Below are positions 9,815-20,416 of a stretch of DNA of 64,000 nucleotides, piece by piece. Made by a program: the position numbers and the translations under genes. Source of the stretch: Albugo candida. Lineage: Eukaryota; Oomycota; Peronosporomycetes; Albuginales; Albuginaceae. The stretch is from NCBI GenBank assembly GCA_905220665.1, contig CAJNAR010000164.1, positions 744,001-808,000 of the forward strand, written 5' to 3'. Below the pieces are notes generated by a model. The model did not search any database and was not told the origin of the DNA. It was given only the letters and a program-made list of their open reading frames with translations. The number at the start of each line of letters is the position of its first letter. The first letter of the stretch is position 1.

Positions 9815-10921
9815 ATGGATGCAGGAAATGGCGCTAATGTTGTGGAAGTGGATGCATATCTGCGTGTTGATTGGTACAGAGGTCACAACATTGGATTGGA
9901 TTGGTCAAAATGCAATTGCGTTGATAGTAAAAAGCCGATGAATTTGCAGCAATCGATCGCACTTGTTGACCGATGTTTGGTCACTCTATGTAGCGATCTC
10001 CCGGACTCACTCGGATTGAATGATACACCTCGTGATCGACTTAGTCTTTCTGCTCTTCGAAAAATTCCATTATTACACAACTTGCGAGAAAACTCGAGAA
10101 AGCATGCAATGATTTTAGACTGGATGCAAACGTTTGTTCCAAAAGAAGACCAAGCACTGAGTAGTGATATCCGAGTAGAGGAAGCGGAAAATGATATAAC
10201 GGAGAATGATATTGATAGCGATGATGTGCCGGAAGGGAAAGCGAATGGTGTTGGTGAAGAAAAGCAAAAAGAGAGCGATAAAGCGGTAGCTAAAACAATT
10301 GACATTTCAGATAGCGACGATGAGTTCCAAAATGGAAACAATGATGACAAGATAGCAGCTCATTCGAGTAGGGATAAATCTTCGATCCTTGATAGTCAAA
10401 GAAAGGCACAAAAACGAAAATTACATTCCATAAAGTCTACAAACAAGTCGTCAACTTTACCGTCTATGGAACAGATATTATCGCCTGAGATAGAGGGGGA
10501 TAATGCAGAAGAGAATGCAGAAGATAAAAGTGATGAATTTTACATCGATGATCCAGATGTCTACGAAGTCGAGCGCATACTAGATAAACGATCGAGTCAT
10601 CGTTCCGGCAAGTCGGTCAAGTATCTCATCAAATGGGTGGGTTACGAGGAGCCAACATGGGAACCAGCAGAAAATATCTCTAAAGATCTGATCAGAGAAT
10701 TTGAAAAGAATTATGTTCCACGTGATGAGTATATCGTGGATAAAATACTCGATCGGAAGGCTGAAGTGAATGAAAAAACCGGATTACAAACATACTTTTA
10801 TCTTGTCAAGTGGGTCGGGTATCAGGACGATACGTGGGAGCCTGCAGACAATTTACCGCACAATTTACGGCGTAAATTTGATCTAAAATGCTCGATTAGG
10901 AAGCGCGTGCGTCTTGATTAA
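9815..10921 (+). CDS. Tandem chromodomain protein
   Basis: Single exon, 368 aa from ATG 9815. The N-terminal 130 residues (DAYLRVDWYRGHNIGLDWSK...) show no domain I recognise. Residues 130-245 are acidic and disordered. Two chromodomains sit at the C-terminus: residues about 249-300 (YEVERILDKR...KYLIKWVGYEEPTWEPAENI) and about 305-355 (YIVDKILDRK...FYLVKWVGYQDDTWEPADNL). Each keeps the aromatic-cage positions (Y at the start, W in K-W-V-G-Y, W in T-W-E-P), so binding of methylated histone H3 is expected. It is not a CHD remodeller (no helicase) and lacks an HP1 chromoshadow domain. A reader of H3K9me or H3K27me is an inference; the same window encodes an E(z)-like methyltransferase. Confidence 0.9.
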   Translation: MDAGNGANVVEVDAYLRVDWYRGHNIGLDWSKCNCVDSKKPMNLQQSIALVDRCLVTLCSDLPDSLGLNDTPRDRLSLSALRKIPLLHNLRENSRKHAMILDWMQTFVPKEDQALSSDIRVEEAENDITENDIDSDDVPEGKANGVGEEKQKESDKAVAKTIDISDSDDEFQNGNNDDKIAAHSSRDKSSILDSQRKAQKRKLHSIKSTNKSSTLPSMEQILSPEIEGDNAEENAEDKSDEFYIDDPDVYEVERILDKRSSHRSGKSVKYLIKWVGYEEPTWEPAENISKDLIREFEKNYVPRDEYIVDKILDRKAEVNEKTGLQTYFYLVKWVGYQDDTWEPADNLPHNLRRKFDLKCSIRKRVRLD

Positions 10922-11192
10922 TGTGCAAAGGCGACAAATGGAGCATGATTGATTGCCGCATGTGTTCATATAGAGAAGATAAAGTCAAAGTTGGAAGCGA
11001 TCATCATCAGAAAAGTGACGGCCAAATATGTATCTGCCTCGGTGGAACAAGAATGCACGTGCTAGAGTTGAAAGTTATGTAATAGTTGCCTTGAAAAATC
11101 TAAAAACATTGATTAAAAAGATCGCCAAATCGATCCGAATACTTATCATCTAAATAAAAAAAACTTAAGCACTTTTCTTGCAAAAATCGCCA

Positions 11193-14100
11193 ATGTCAGC
11201 GGGCAAGCAGACACTCGAGCTGGCGAGAGATACCAATTCTAGATCAACGAATATACTTTCAAAGAAACGATCTCTCTTCTCTTTATCGAAGCGTGCTTTG
11301 CTCGACGACGCAATCGATATCGAAAGTCTACTAAACGATACAAGCGACGATGAGGACGATCATGGAACTAGCGATGGTAATGAGATGACGTTCACGATAG
11401 AGGAATTACTTCAGGAAGAAGATGAAGAGCAATTCGTAGATGATGTGTTACTATCGAATTCTTTAAACCACGCTACTTCAGCTACTCCATCGAAGCGACT
11501 AATACAGCAAAGCGTTGACAGTGACGACGCATTTTACAAACCAGCGGTGATGACATTGTCTTTTGAAAATTATGCAAATAAAGAAAGGGAAGTCGAACAA
11601 GCGGATGGATCAGACGGACGCACAATCGTAACATCATCCGAGGGATCAGGTAATCACAAGTCAAAAATGGCGAGAATTGGTAGATTTCATGATCCGTTAG
11701 CGATTGCTGAGGCGAAGGAGCGTCAACTTTTGAGCTGTGTGGACGTTCATCTGATATCACCGCTACAAATCAAACGTCGATCTCGATCTCATAAACAGCG
11801 AGCGGAAAATAAAGCGAAAAAAAATGAAGCAAAACTGATTGGAAAAGAGAGAATTTTATCTTCGATCAGTGAGAAGATAGAAGATCAGAGCAATGTCAAA
11901 TTTTCTGGCGTCATTCAGGTGCAGGCACTTGATGTTATCAGCAAACAGCTGAAAAAGAATATCGAGTTTAAAGAATTTGGCCCGGGATCGCCGACAGTCA
12001 TCGCCATTCATCCCAAATTTATCGCTATTGGAACATCCAAAGGACTTGTGATCATTTTCGACCATTTTCAAAACGTAAGTCTCCCAAAATCTTGAAAGGA
12101 ATTCTATTATGTTATGAACTGCTTGTAGATTCGTCAGGTTCTAGGAAATACTGTGGATCAAAAAGCTGACGGACCTGTCACCGCTATTGATGTGTCTCAC
12201 GGCAGTGATTTCTTAGTTTGCGGGTATCAGAGTGGACGTATAGTTTTGTGGGATATGATCAAAGGAAGCTCACTGAAAGCAGACGCTGAAGCACACGAGT
12301 CACCTGTTGTTAGCCTTCATTTTGTCAAGGATCAAAAACCGATTCTGCTCTCGGTTGATTCCGAGTAAGTGTTCTCATCCAATTCTTTTCACAAGCTGAT
12401 CTCTACGTTTATCAATAGGGGCATCGTCAATCGAGTAAATTTCAATAAAGTGATGGGCATGGTGTATGTTGTCGATACGGATCCGATTTACGATGGCTCC
12501 GTTGGTAAGATTCTGGCGACCTGTATCTTGCCTCAGTCTGCCCCTGGCCAAGCGAAAATCTCGAATGTTATGGAACAATACTCGATCGTAGCGCTAAGTA
12601 ATGAAAAAGTCACCTTTATTGTCGCATTAGAGCCTGTCGTCAAAGTCATCTTTCGTTGGCCGCGACCAGCTGATGTCAGTGATGAAGATCCTGTCCTACC
12701 ATCCTTGGCATTTTCATGGGTAGCGTTTCCCGGAAGCACTCGGTCGGTAGCACCAATACTGGCACGAGCATGGGGAAAACATGTTCAATTTTTGGAACTG
12801 ATACTTACCGGTGGTCCAAATCATTCTCACTCTCGCCATGGCTGGCCAACGTTTGAAGAGCATGCTCCAGTGGAAAATGCACAGGATGTAATGGCTATCC
12901 AATGGCTCGGCGAACAAATTGTCGCATATTTAAATGCAAAGGATGAAATCTGCGTGTACGATGTACTGTCGAGGCAAGAGCTTGAGATTGTGGACGTGGC
13001 CTCATTGGATCTTGTTTTCGCATCATACCGTGGGAAAAATGCGAGAAGTTTTTCCAACAGCTTTCGTGCGTGCGATAATGGCTTATACTTGTTAGGCCTC
13101 CAAGAGCTCAAATCTGCGCGCGTGCAACCTTGGACACAGCGTATTGATACTCTGATTGATCAAGGAGAATGGATGGAAGCATTGGCGTTAGCACTCGACA
13201 ATTTTGAAGGGATGAAAGAAGCTGCGATGAAACGAGCGGAACGAGATCGTTTTCCACCGGTCTTTTTTCGTGATAAACACAACGATCAGTGTCTCGTCGA
13301 TATTCTTCGCATGTGTCAGATCAATCAGCGTACAGGCGAAATTCAAGATGTTTTCAGACATGAGGACAGCGCACAAAAAGTTCGTTGGACGTGCGGAGAT
13401 GAGACGTATCTCCCGGATTTCTGTATTAAACTTGAAGAAACTCTACAGAAGGCTCGTAGTGGTCTAGTCACCAAAGCATTCGTTCCCATCAGTGTCGCAG
13501 AACGTGTGGCAGATCTGCTTATGGAATATGTTCGCCTCGCGATCGCCAATGCTCCCAATTCCGCACTGATACCAGAGAAGGCAGAGATCAGACTAGATCT
13601 CTCAAAAAGCCATTACCAAATGCTCGCCGGTGTTTGCATTGAATATTGCGCGATAATCAATCGTATGGATCTCCTTTTTAGTGAGATATATCGACGATTC
13701 TCCGAATGTGATAAAGTCGATGTATTTGTGGAACTGCTAGAGCCTTTCATCCTGTGCGACCGAGTACAACGACTATCTCCAGAAGTGATGCAAACTTTTG
13801 TCACACATTTCAAGAAATCGAACAATCTCGCTCGGGTGGAGCAGTGCCTGCTTCATCTCAATGTGAAAGAGACGGATCTTGATATGACAGTCAAATTGTG
13901 TCGTGAGCACCAGCTCTACTCTGCTCTGGTATACATCTACAACGAGGGCTTGGACGATTACGTTTCTCCGATTGATACATTGCTGGACGCGTGTACGTCG
14001 AATGTTAAAGAAGCCTCAATATCTGTCGACACGGACGATGCATCCAATTCGATCAATCTCCTTGAAGCTCAAGAACGTCAATGTCGATTATATGGCTACA

Positions 14101-16655
14101 AACTGCTTTTGTATATCTCGTACTCATTCAAAGGGCAAACATTCCCACGAAACGATCAAATCTCATTACGCAAACTCAATCGGATACGGGCGGAAATCTA
14201 CACTCATTTATTCATGAAGAACGTCGATGATAACGATCGATTGTATCCTCGTTTGATGGCTTTAATCGAATTGGATGCCAAAGTATTCCTCGACATTATA
14301 CGTCGAACGTTTGATGATTCAACAATGGAATTTGAAGGCGATAAAATTGAAAGTACGACTCGGTCGATGACGCGATATGACTCAGCACGCAATGGGATGA
14401 CTATCAAATGCCCGAACCGATTATCCATCTTGCTTGCACTGAGGGAAGTGATATTTGGTCCAAAAGGCATTGAAGACCTTTCCAACAGCTACTTTAGCTC
14501 ATTAGAATACAGTCTTTTCTTCATGTTTGAAGCTCGACTTCTCAGTGCTGGATCTATTGATGTACAGGAATATGCTGACGCAAGAGCCAAATCTAGAATG
14601 ACCGCTACAGACCCTTCCAACGGTTCTGCTGGTAAACAAGACTTAATGATGGATTCATTGATGAATTTCTTAGCGCTTGGCCCGGTCACATTTGCAGCAA
14701 ATATGCAGGCACTATCAGATTCACAAATCGCAGTAGCGGCTGAAATCGATGGATTTGATAAGAAAGTTCGCGAAGAGATTCTTGTCCGACTGCTCCAGAA
14801 ACTCGACAGGAATTATTATAATCCCAATCTTTTACTACAAAATGTGGAGCGATCGAAAATGAACCGTGCAGCAGTGATACTCAATAAAGACAGAGGAAAT
14901 GTCATACAAACCATCGCTTCCTACCTCGCGGACGAAGAAATCGACTATCGAATTGGAGTATTTAAGTACATCCGACTGGAGACAGAACGATCGAATTATG
15001 ACAGCATGAGGTCCGATTCAACACAACACCTCAGCACGAATCGAGATACTATCGAGCAAGCCGTATTGCAATACGCACCTGCTCTCATGGAAACAGATAC
15101 GTATTCGTTTGTGCTGATGATCTTGAGCCTGTTCCCTTCACTCAATAGTAAAGTGATTCAGAAATTTCTCGCGATGGGAACAGATGGTACCAAGCTGGAA
15201 TATCTCTACCTGAGAAATATCTTGTATCATCAATCGAGTCAAAAAGGCTCGGATGATAGCCTTGTTGATTACGAAGAGGAATTTGAACGTGAATTACTCG
15301 AAGGAACGAAACCACGCCTTGCTGATGATCCAGCGGTACAGGAACGATTCATTCGACTTCTTTGCGAGTTTGAGCCAGAAAATCTATTCCATTACTTGGA
15401 GACTCACGATACGTATCGCCTTGACACAGCATTAAAACTCTGTCGTGACTTTGGTATCACAAATGCTGAAGCGTTTCTCCTCGAAAGAACGGGAAATGTC
15501 ACCGGGGCGTTATCTCTCATTTTACAATCGTTGGAGCAAAAGCTGAGGGTTTTGAAACCCGCACTGAGAAGCTCAAATGTACAAATGGGTGCGTCGGATG
15601 CTCGGGGTACTTCAGGATTTAGGCAAGGCTTTGATCCATACGCCTGCGGAACTCCAAAAGAAGGCATCATTCAAAGTGTTGCGGAAGGAAGAGATGCTTT
15701 GCAGACATTGGATGTCGCTGTTGCAATGTGTCAGCGAAATTCATTACGAAATCGCGATGAGCAAGCGGAAAAACTATGGTTTACGTTGTTGGATAAACAT
15801 CTGAGAATACAGGCGTCTGTGAAGAAATCGCTGGTTCATTCGACATCGTCACTTACAGCTCGCGGTAGCTCACAAACCGCGTTTCAAGTCGCGTTAAACG
15901 AATTGATTCGAATCATTTTGGAGCGTATGGCGTCATGTGTCGCTCTAAAATCGATTTTATTCAAAATAGTGAACGAACACGGAAGAGGTGCCTTCGGAGA
16001 CTTCCGTCCCACACTTCACGGGATGCTGGACACGTACAACTACGAGGAAAGCATTTATCATAGTGCCAATGAGCTGATCAGCACGGATTTGTATGAGCAA
16101 GTCCAGCATTTAAAACGGAATCGTTCTCGATGTTATGCGGCTCCATCAGACACCTGTCAATATTGCAATGTCTTATTATCCAAGCCGCCTTTTGGTATGG
16201 CGCATACGAGCGGTAGTAATGCGAAATGGAACAGCCTCATTTCTATGGTGATGTGTACAGGAGGCTACATGTTCCATGAAGCGTGTGGAAAGGCTTGGAT
16301 GAGTCGTGCTGACAACAGAGTTCAACTGCATACTGAAAGTGCGCCAGGAATGGATTTTGTAAAAGGAGAGACTGATGTTTCTGGCATGAAAAACCCCAAG
16401 CGACAACTTAACACACGAAGGTACTTGAATCGGATCAAAAATGCTCGCAATGGACTGCATGAAGTGGTACCGGCACATTCGATTCTCCAAAGTTTATCTC
16501 AAAAAGAAGCAACTATCCGATATCGAAAGCGTCCGGGCAATCTATTTCCGCTTCGTCCGAATTCGGAAGGAGCACAGCCACACCAAATGAATGGAAATCG
16601 TCGGCCCAACAGTGTGCCTCGTGAAGCTATTTTGAGAGGCAGTATTCGGAATTGA
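11193..16655 (+). CDS. VPS8: Vacuolar protein sorting-associated protein 8 (CORVET subunit)
   Basis: Three exons: 11193-12074, 12129-12364, 12419-16655 (5355 nt, 1784 aa), start MSAGKQTLEL. Residues 1-200 are acidic and disordered. WD40-type beta-propeller repeats follow (AIHPKFIAIGTSKGLVIIFD; TAIDVSHGSDFLVCGYQSGRIVLWD). Next is the diagnostic VPS8 region QPWTQRIDTLIDQGEWMEALALALD, then a long helical solenoid. A C-terminal RING-like zinc motif lies near residues 1618-1665 (CQYC...CTGGYMFHEAC). VPS8 is the Rab5-effector subunit of the CORVET tethering complex on early endosomes. Length is slightly above that of animal and fungal VPS8, and the whole family architecture is present. The introns are 54 nt each and the second interrupts a Glu codon. 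Confidence 0.95.
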
Positions 16656-16760
16656 ACGATATGATCTCTGCGCGCCAACAGATTCACGTCGCCTCATAGC
16701 AATATATTGCGTTATGGGATCTATCAGGGGACCAATTGGGAAATGCAAACAAAACAACCG

Positions 16761-17501
16761 TCAACCTCTCTTCTGGCAAACATAATCGAAGGACTTTGGT
16801 AATAGGTGCTTTGTAGTACGGGTAGCTCTCTCGGTCATGTAGGCTTCTCGTATTCGTTCCGCTTGCAATGGAGGTGGTGGGAATGTAGGCTGCTCTTTCA
16901 TTTTCGCTTCAATCGCATAGATTTTCACTTTGACCGCGTGTTTTCTGTTTAGTATTTCTTTGACGGGCGATTCTTGTTTTACATCATCTCCTTTTGACGT
17001 TGGGCTATGTCTTTTACATTCAAGCATCTCAATTGCTTTCCTGACAGTTGGAAGTGCTGAGATTGTGAGCTTTCCTTGCGATCGTACGGGTCCGCTCGAG
17101 TCTTCTCCTGGCGCTTGTTGGGGCTCTTCCTTTACCGATTCTGCTTCTATCTCCGCTTTGTTCACTTGATTATCGGTCGTTTTCAGACGTTTTCTAGGAA
17201 GCGTATGCGATACAAACCTTCTGCGAGACTCTGCCTCGATACAAGCGTACACATCTTGCTCTTCTTCGGTGCTGGAGTCGCAATGACCCTCAAAAGCGCT
17301 CACGATCACCCCAGCCGATTGTGATTCGTGCTGGAGCGCTATGCCTTCATTGACACTAGCCAAAGCCATTTGATACGCTCGATCAAGATGCAGCCGGTGA
17401 ATCGCCGACGCTACAGTGCAGACAATGACATTTCTGATACTGCGGAAGCTTCGCGTCAAGAACATGAGAAATAATCGCACAAATTTGCGACTTTGAGACA
17501 T
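16761..17501 (-). CDS. Unrecognised charged protein, 5' end uncertain
   Basis: An open frame of 246 codons from ATG 17501. The C-terminal 150 residues are Lys/Glu-rich with KR clusters that could be nuclear signals (RKRLKTTD; KMKEQPTFPPPPLQAERIREAYM). I recognise no family. The 5' end is ambiguous. A second open frame at 17568-17383 (ELFNFPPVASIINVSKSQI) can be spliced in by removing a 70-nt intron with a GTGCGA donor and a CTGTAG acceptor, giving SKSQISSAIHRLHLDRAYQMAL. That version has no ATG of its own, and its upstream acceptor can be joined in frame to the last exon of IFT88 (see findings). Treat the N-terminus as unresolved. Confidence 0.5.
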   Translation of the reverse strand: MSQSRKFVRLFLMFLTRSFRSIRNVIVCTVASAIHRLHLDRAYQMALASVNEGIALQHESQSAGVIVSAFEGHCDSSTEEEQDVYACIEAESRRRFVSHTLPRKRLKTTDNQVNKAEIEAESVKEEPQQAPGEDSSGPVRSQGKLTISALPTVRKAIEMLECKRHSPTSKGDDVKQESPVKEILNRKHAVKVKIYAIEAKMKEQPTFPPPPLQAERIREAYMTERATRTTKHLLPKSFDYVCQKRG

Positions 17502-17588
17502 TAATTATTGATGCGACAGGAGGAAAGTTAAAGAGTTCCTTCTCACAAATAACAAGTGCGACAATCACTTTCTATAATCCGAAGCCTT

Positions 17589-20317
17589 TTAGTCTGCTAA
17601 CAGATTACTCACATCCGCATCGCCCCATTCGTCGCCATCTACGAAAAAAGAATGAGATACAAATGCCATCAGACATCACCAAGTACCTTCATTGCGCTTG
17701 GCGCTGCGATCCGATGGAGATTTCGCATTCAATAGCGTTTCCACATGGAAACTTGGCATTTGTTCGGCTCTTGAAGCATCGCTTTCACGAGACTGAGAAG
17801 GCCGAAATGAAGGACGAGTATAATTCTGCTCGTAATTGCTTGGCCGAGTGTCAACACTGAGCGTGTCATTATCTTTTTGTTTGTAATTCTCAGTCTCTGG
17901 GCTGCCTTGACACTCACTAATGTTTTGATTAACGGCTTCTTCACGCTCTAACTTGGATAATTGATGCTGATAGACATCGTACTGCTGACCGAGATCCTTG
18001 GAGATCACAACCAAGTAACGGAGGCATTCGAGATTATCTGGAAAATCTTGATGAATTTGCTCATACAAAACAATGGCGCGCTGGTACGCTCCCATTCGAC
18101 GAAAGCAGCTTGTGACCATCAATCGCCATTTGACCTCAGCGGGCTGAATCTGACTCGCACGCTCGAAAAACTGAATTGCTTTCTCATACAACTCGCTCTT
18201 CACGTACCACACTCCGAGCCACGCGATGACGTCGAGATCCACTGGGAAATAGCGATAAGACTCCAAATGATAATGGAAAGCCTGCGTTTCATCGTCATCT
18301 TTATTGAATATTTGACCCAACCGTGCGAGAATGCCGGGATCAGCAACGTGTCTTCCAGAAAGACTTGCTTTTTCTCCATTTTTCCCACGTTTCGATCGTT
18401 CGTTCTCGCTTGAAGAATTTCCAAAGCAAGACACTGAAATGTTGAACCATTTTGCTGCCTGACGATAGTCACCAATCATGTCGTGAATATTGGCAATTTG
18501 GTAGAGGACTTCGGTGTTGCTTGGTAAGATGCTGTGTAGCTTTTCAAAAGCTTGTAAAGCTTCGTTCAAAACACCCATCTTTATGTTCACAAGCCCTAAA
18601 TTGTAAATGGCTTCGATACAATCCGCTTCGACCCCAATTGCCTCCAAGTACAATTCCTTTGCCCGTTCGCAATCGTTTTTCACGCACAAACAATTAGCCT
18701 TATTCACCAGCGCTTTTGCATTATATCTCTGATGACGTACGGCCATGGTCGCATACTTATCCGCTTGACTCCAATCGCCTTCGATAAAGTAAAGAAAGCT
18801 CAGATTCGTGGCAGCCATCGCTTTGTGTACGGCGTCTTTCTTCTCAAAAGCTTTAAGAACTTCAATGGCTTTATCGAAATCCTTCTCGCGAAGGAAAAAA
18901 TGTGCTTTACAAATTTCCATCTCACTTGCAAGGGACTCATGGTTTTCTTGATTGAGTGCATCGATGATCCAATTGTACCCGGCCAACCAGTCCTTCTTAT
19001 CCAACGCAGGAGCACATAATTTTGATGCGACTAATATGTAATCTGTGGCTTTTTTTCTCCGTAACCGAATCTCAGCTTTTAGTCCGTCTGCCTTCGCGAG
19101 CGTTCCTGGACTCGAAGCCTTTGCGAGTGACTCGGACGAATGAGAATTGGATAGCAATTGGGCCTTTTGCTCTTGATCTTCCTCTTCTTCTTCTGCCGAC
19201 ATTGTATCCATGGGAATGCTGATGAGACTCGAGAATCCACGTCTCATCTTATCATGCTCCCCGATCGCGTAATAGCATATGATGAGGTTGAAACCAGCCT
19301 GAAAGTCCGCATTGGACTCCATAATGTCTTCAAACGTGCACGCTGCATCTTGATAATGCCCCAATTTGATCTGTGCGGCTCCGATATTGCGTTTGATTCT
19401 ATATCGAATGTCTTTGCTTGTGCCTGGAATCTGATCCAACGCCATGCGATACATGCGAATGGCTGTGGGGTACTGCTGCTCTTCAAAGTAAATGTTCCCC
19501 ATATTCACACGTAATCGCCCTCCATTTGTGTACTGCTTATTCTTCACGATCGACGTGTACGACTGAATTGCTTCTTTCCACATTCCATTGAGATGGAAGG
19601 CATTGGCAAGTATGAAAAACACAGCAAATGTGAGCTCGATATTGAACAAATCTGAGAGAGTCTGAGCCTCGCAATACTTGGTGAATTGTCGTTCTTTACG
19701 ACCTGCATCTTTTGCTAAATGTAAGGCTTCCTCATACTTTTGGCATCGAATCGCATCTGCAGATTGTTCGATCAAAGAATGAACAGCATTCTCCATATCC
19801 TTTGCCACTTCTTTTGGTGCATTTTCATTGCTTCCGCGAAGAGATAAAGACCCACCGCTTTTGCGGCTATCTCCCATAGGATCAAAAGACCTCTGCCCAC
19901 TTGCAGTCTTTGGATTGCTCTTCCCATATCACAAAATCTCATCAGATCAATTGCTTGGAAGTGAAAGAGCATACCGAGAATCCTGCACCTGATACAGATG
20001 TCATAGGCCTCGCTCCATCCGTTCCGCGTGAGGCAGTTCCAAGCCTCGATGCAAGACCTTGCCGACCCATCTGAGTTGCGCCACTAAACACCTAAAGGGT
20101 TAGTATGGAAATCGAAGAAGTGAATATAAGCATACCGATAGGCGGTGCCTGGTGTATTGTATCGAGAAGAAGGATATGCTCCATAAGAAGACTGATAGTC
20201 GCCTGTCTGCGGCGGTACCAGATCAATGCTGTAATTGAAACCTTCGTACAAATCTTCATCATCATCCGTCCTGAATGAACCACCAGCTGAGCTATAAGCG
20301 TAGGTCTCTCCACCCAT
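17589..20317 (-). CDS. IFT88: Intraflagellar transport protein 88 homologue (IFT-B, TPR protein)
   Basis: Four exons: 20317-20136, 20083-19975, 19892-17687, 17638-17589 (2547 nt, 848 aa). N-terminus: DDDEDLYEGFNYSIDL, the family's acidic D-L-Y-x-G-[FY]-N motif. Then the characteristic low-complexity segment SRLGTASRGTDGARPMTSVS and GAGFSRSFDP, which is only restored when the introns are removed. The body is a solenoid of tetratricopeptide repeats (IYFEEQQYPTAIRMYRMAL; LVNIKMGVLNEALQAFEKL; WRLMVTSCFRRMGAYQRAI). The C-terminus DEWGDADVSNLLAD resembles the short acidic D-L-L-P-[DE] tail of IFT88. Core anterograde IFT-B subunit needed to build flagella, which fits an organism with zoospores. Confidence 0.95.
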
Positions 20318-20416
20318 TACGTCGTCGAAAGGAGCAAACTCTCTCGCCCGTTCAGATGATCCAGAAATAGAGCACAACACGACTCAACATAACGACGTAA
20401 ATCGACGCGATTGCGC

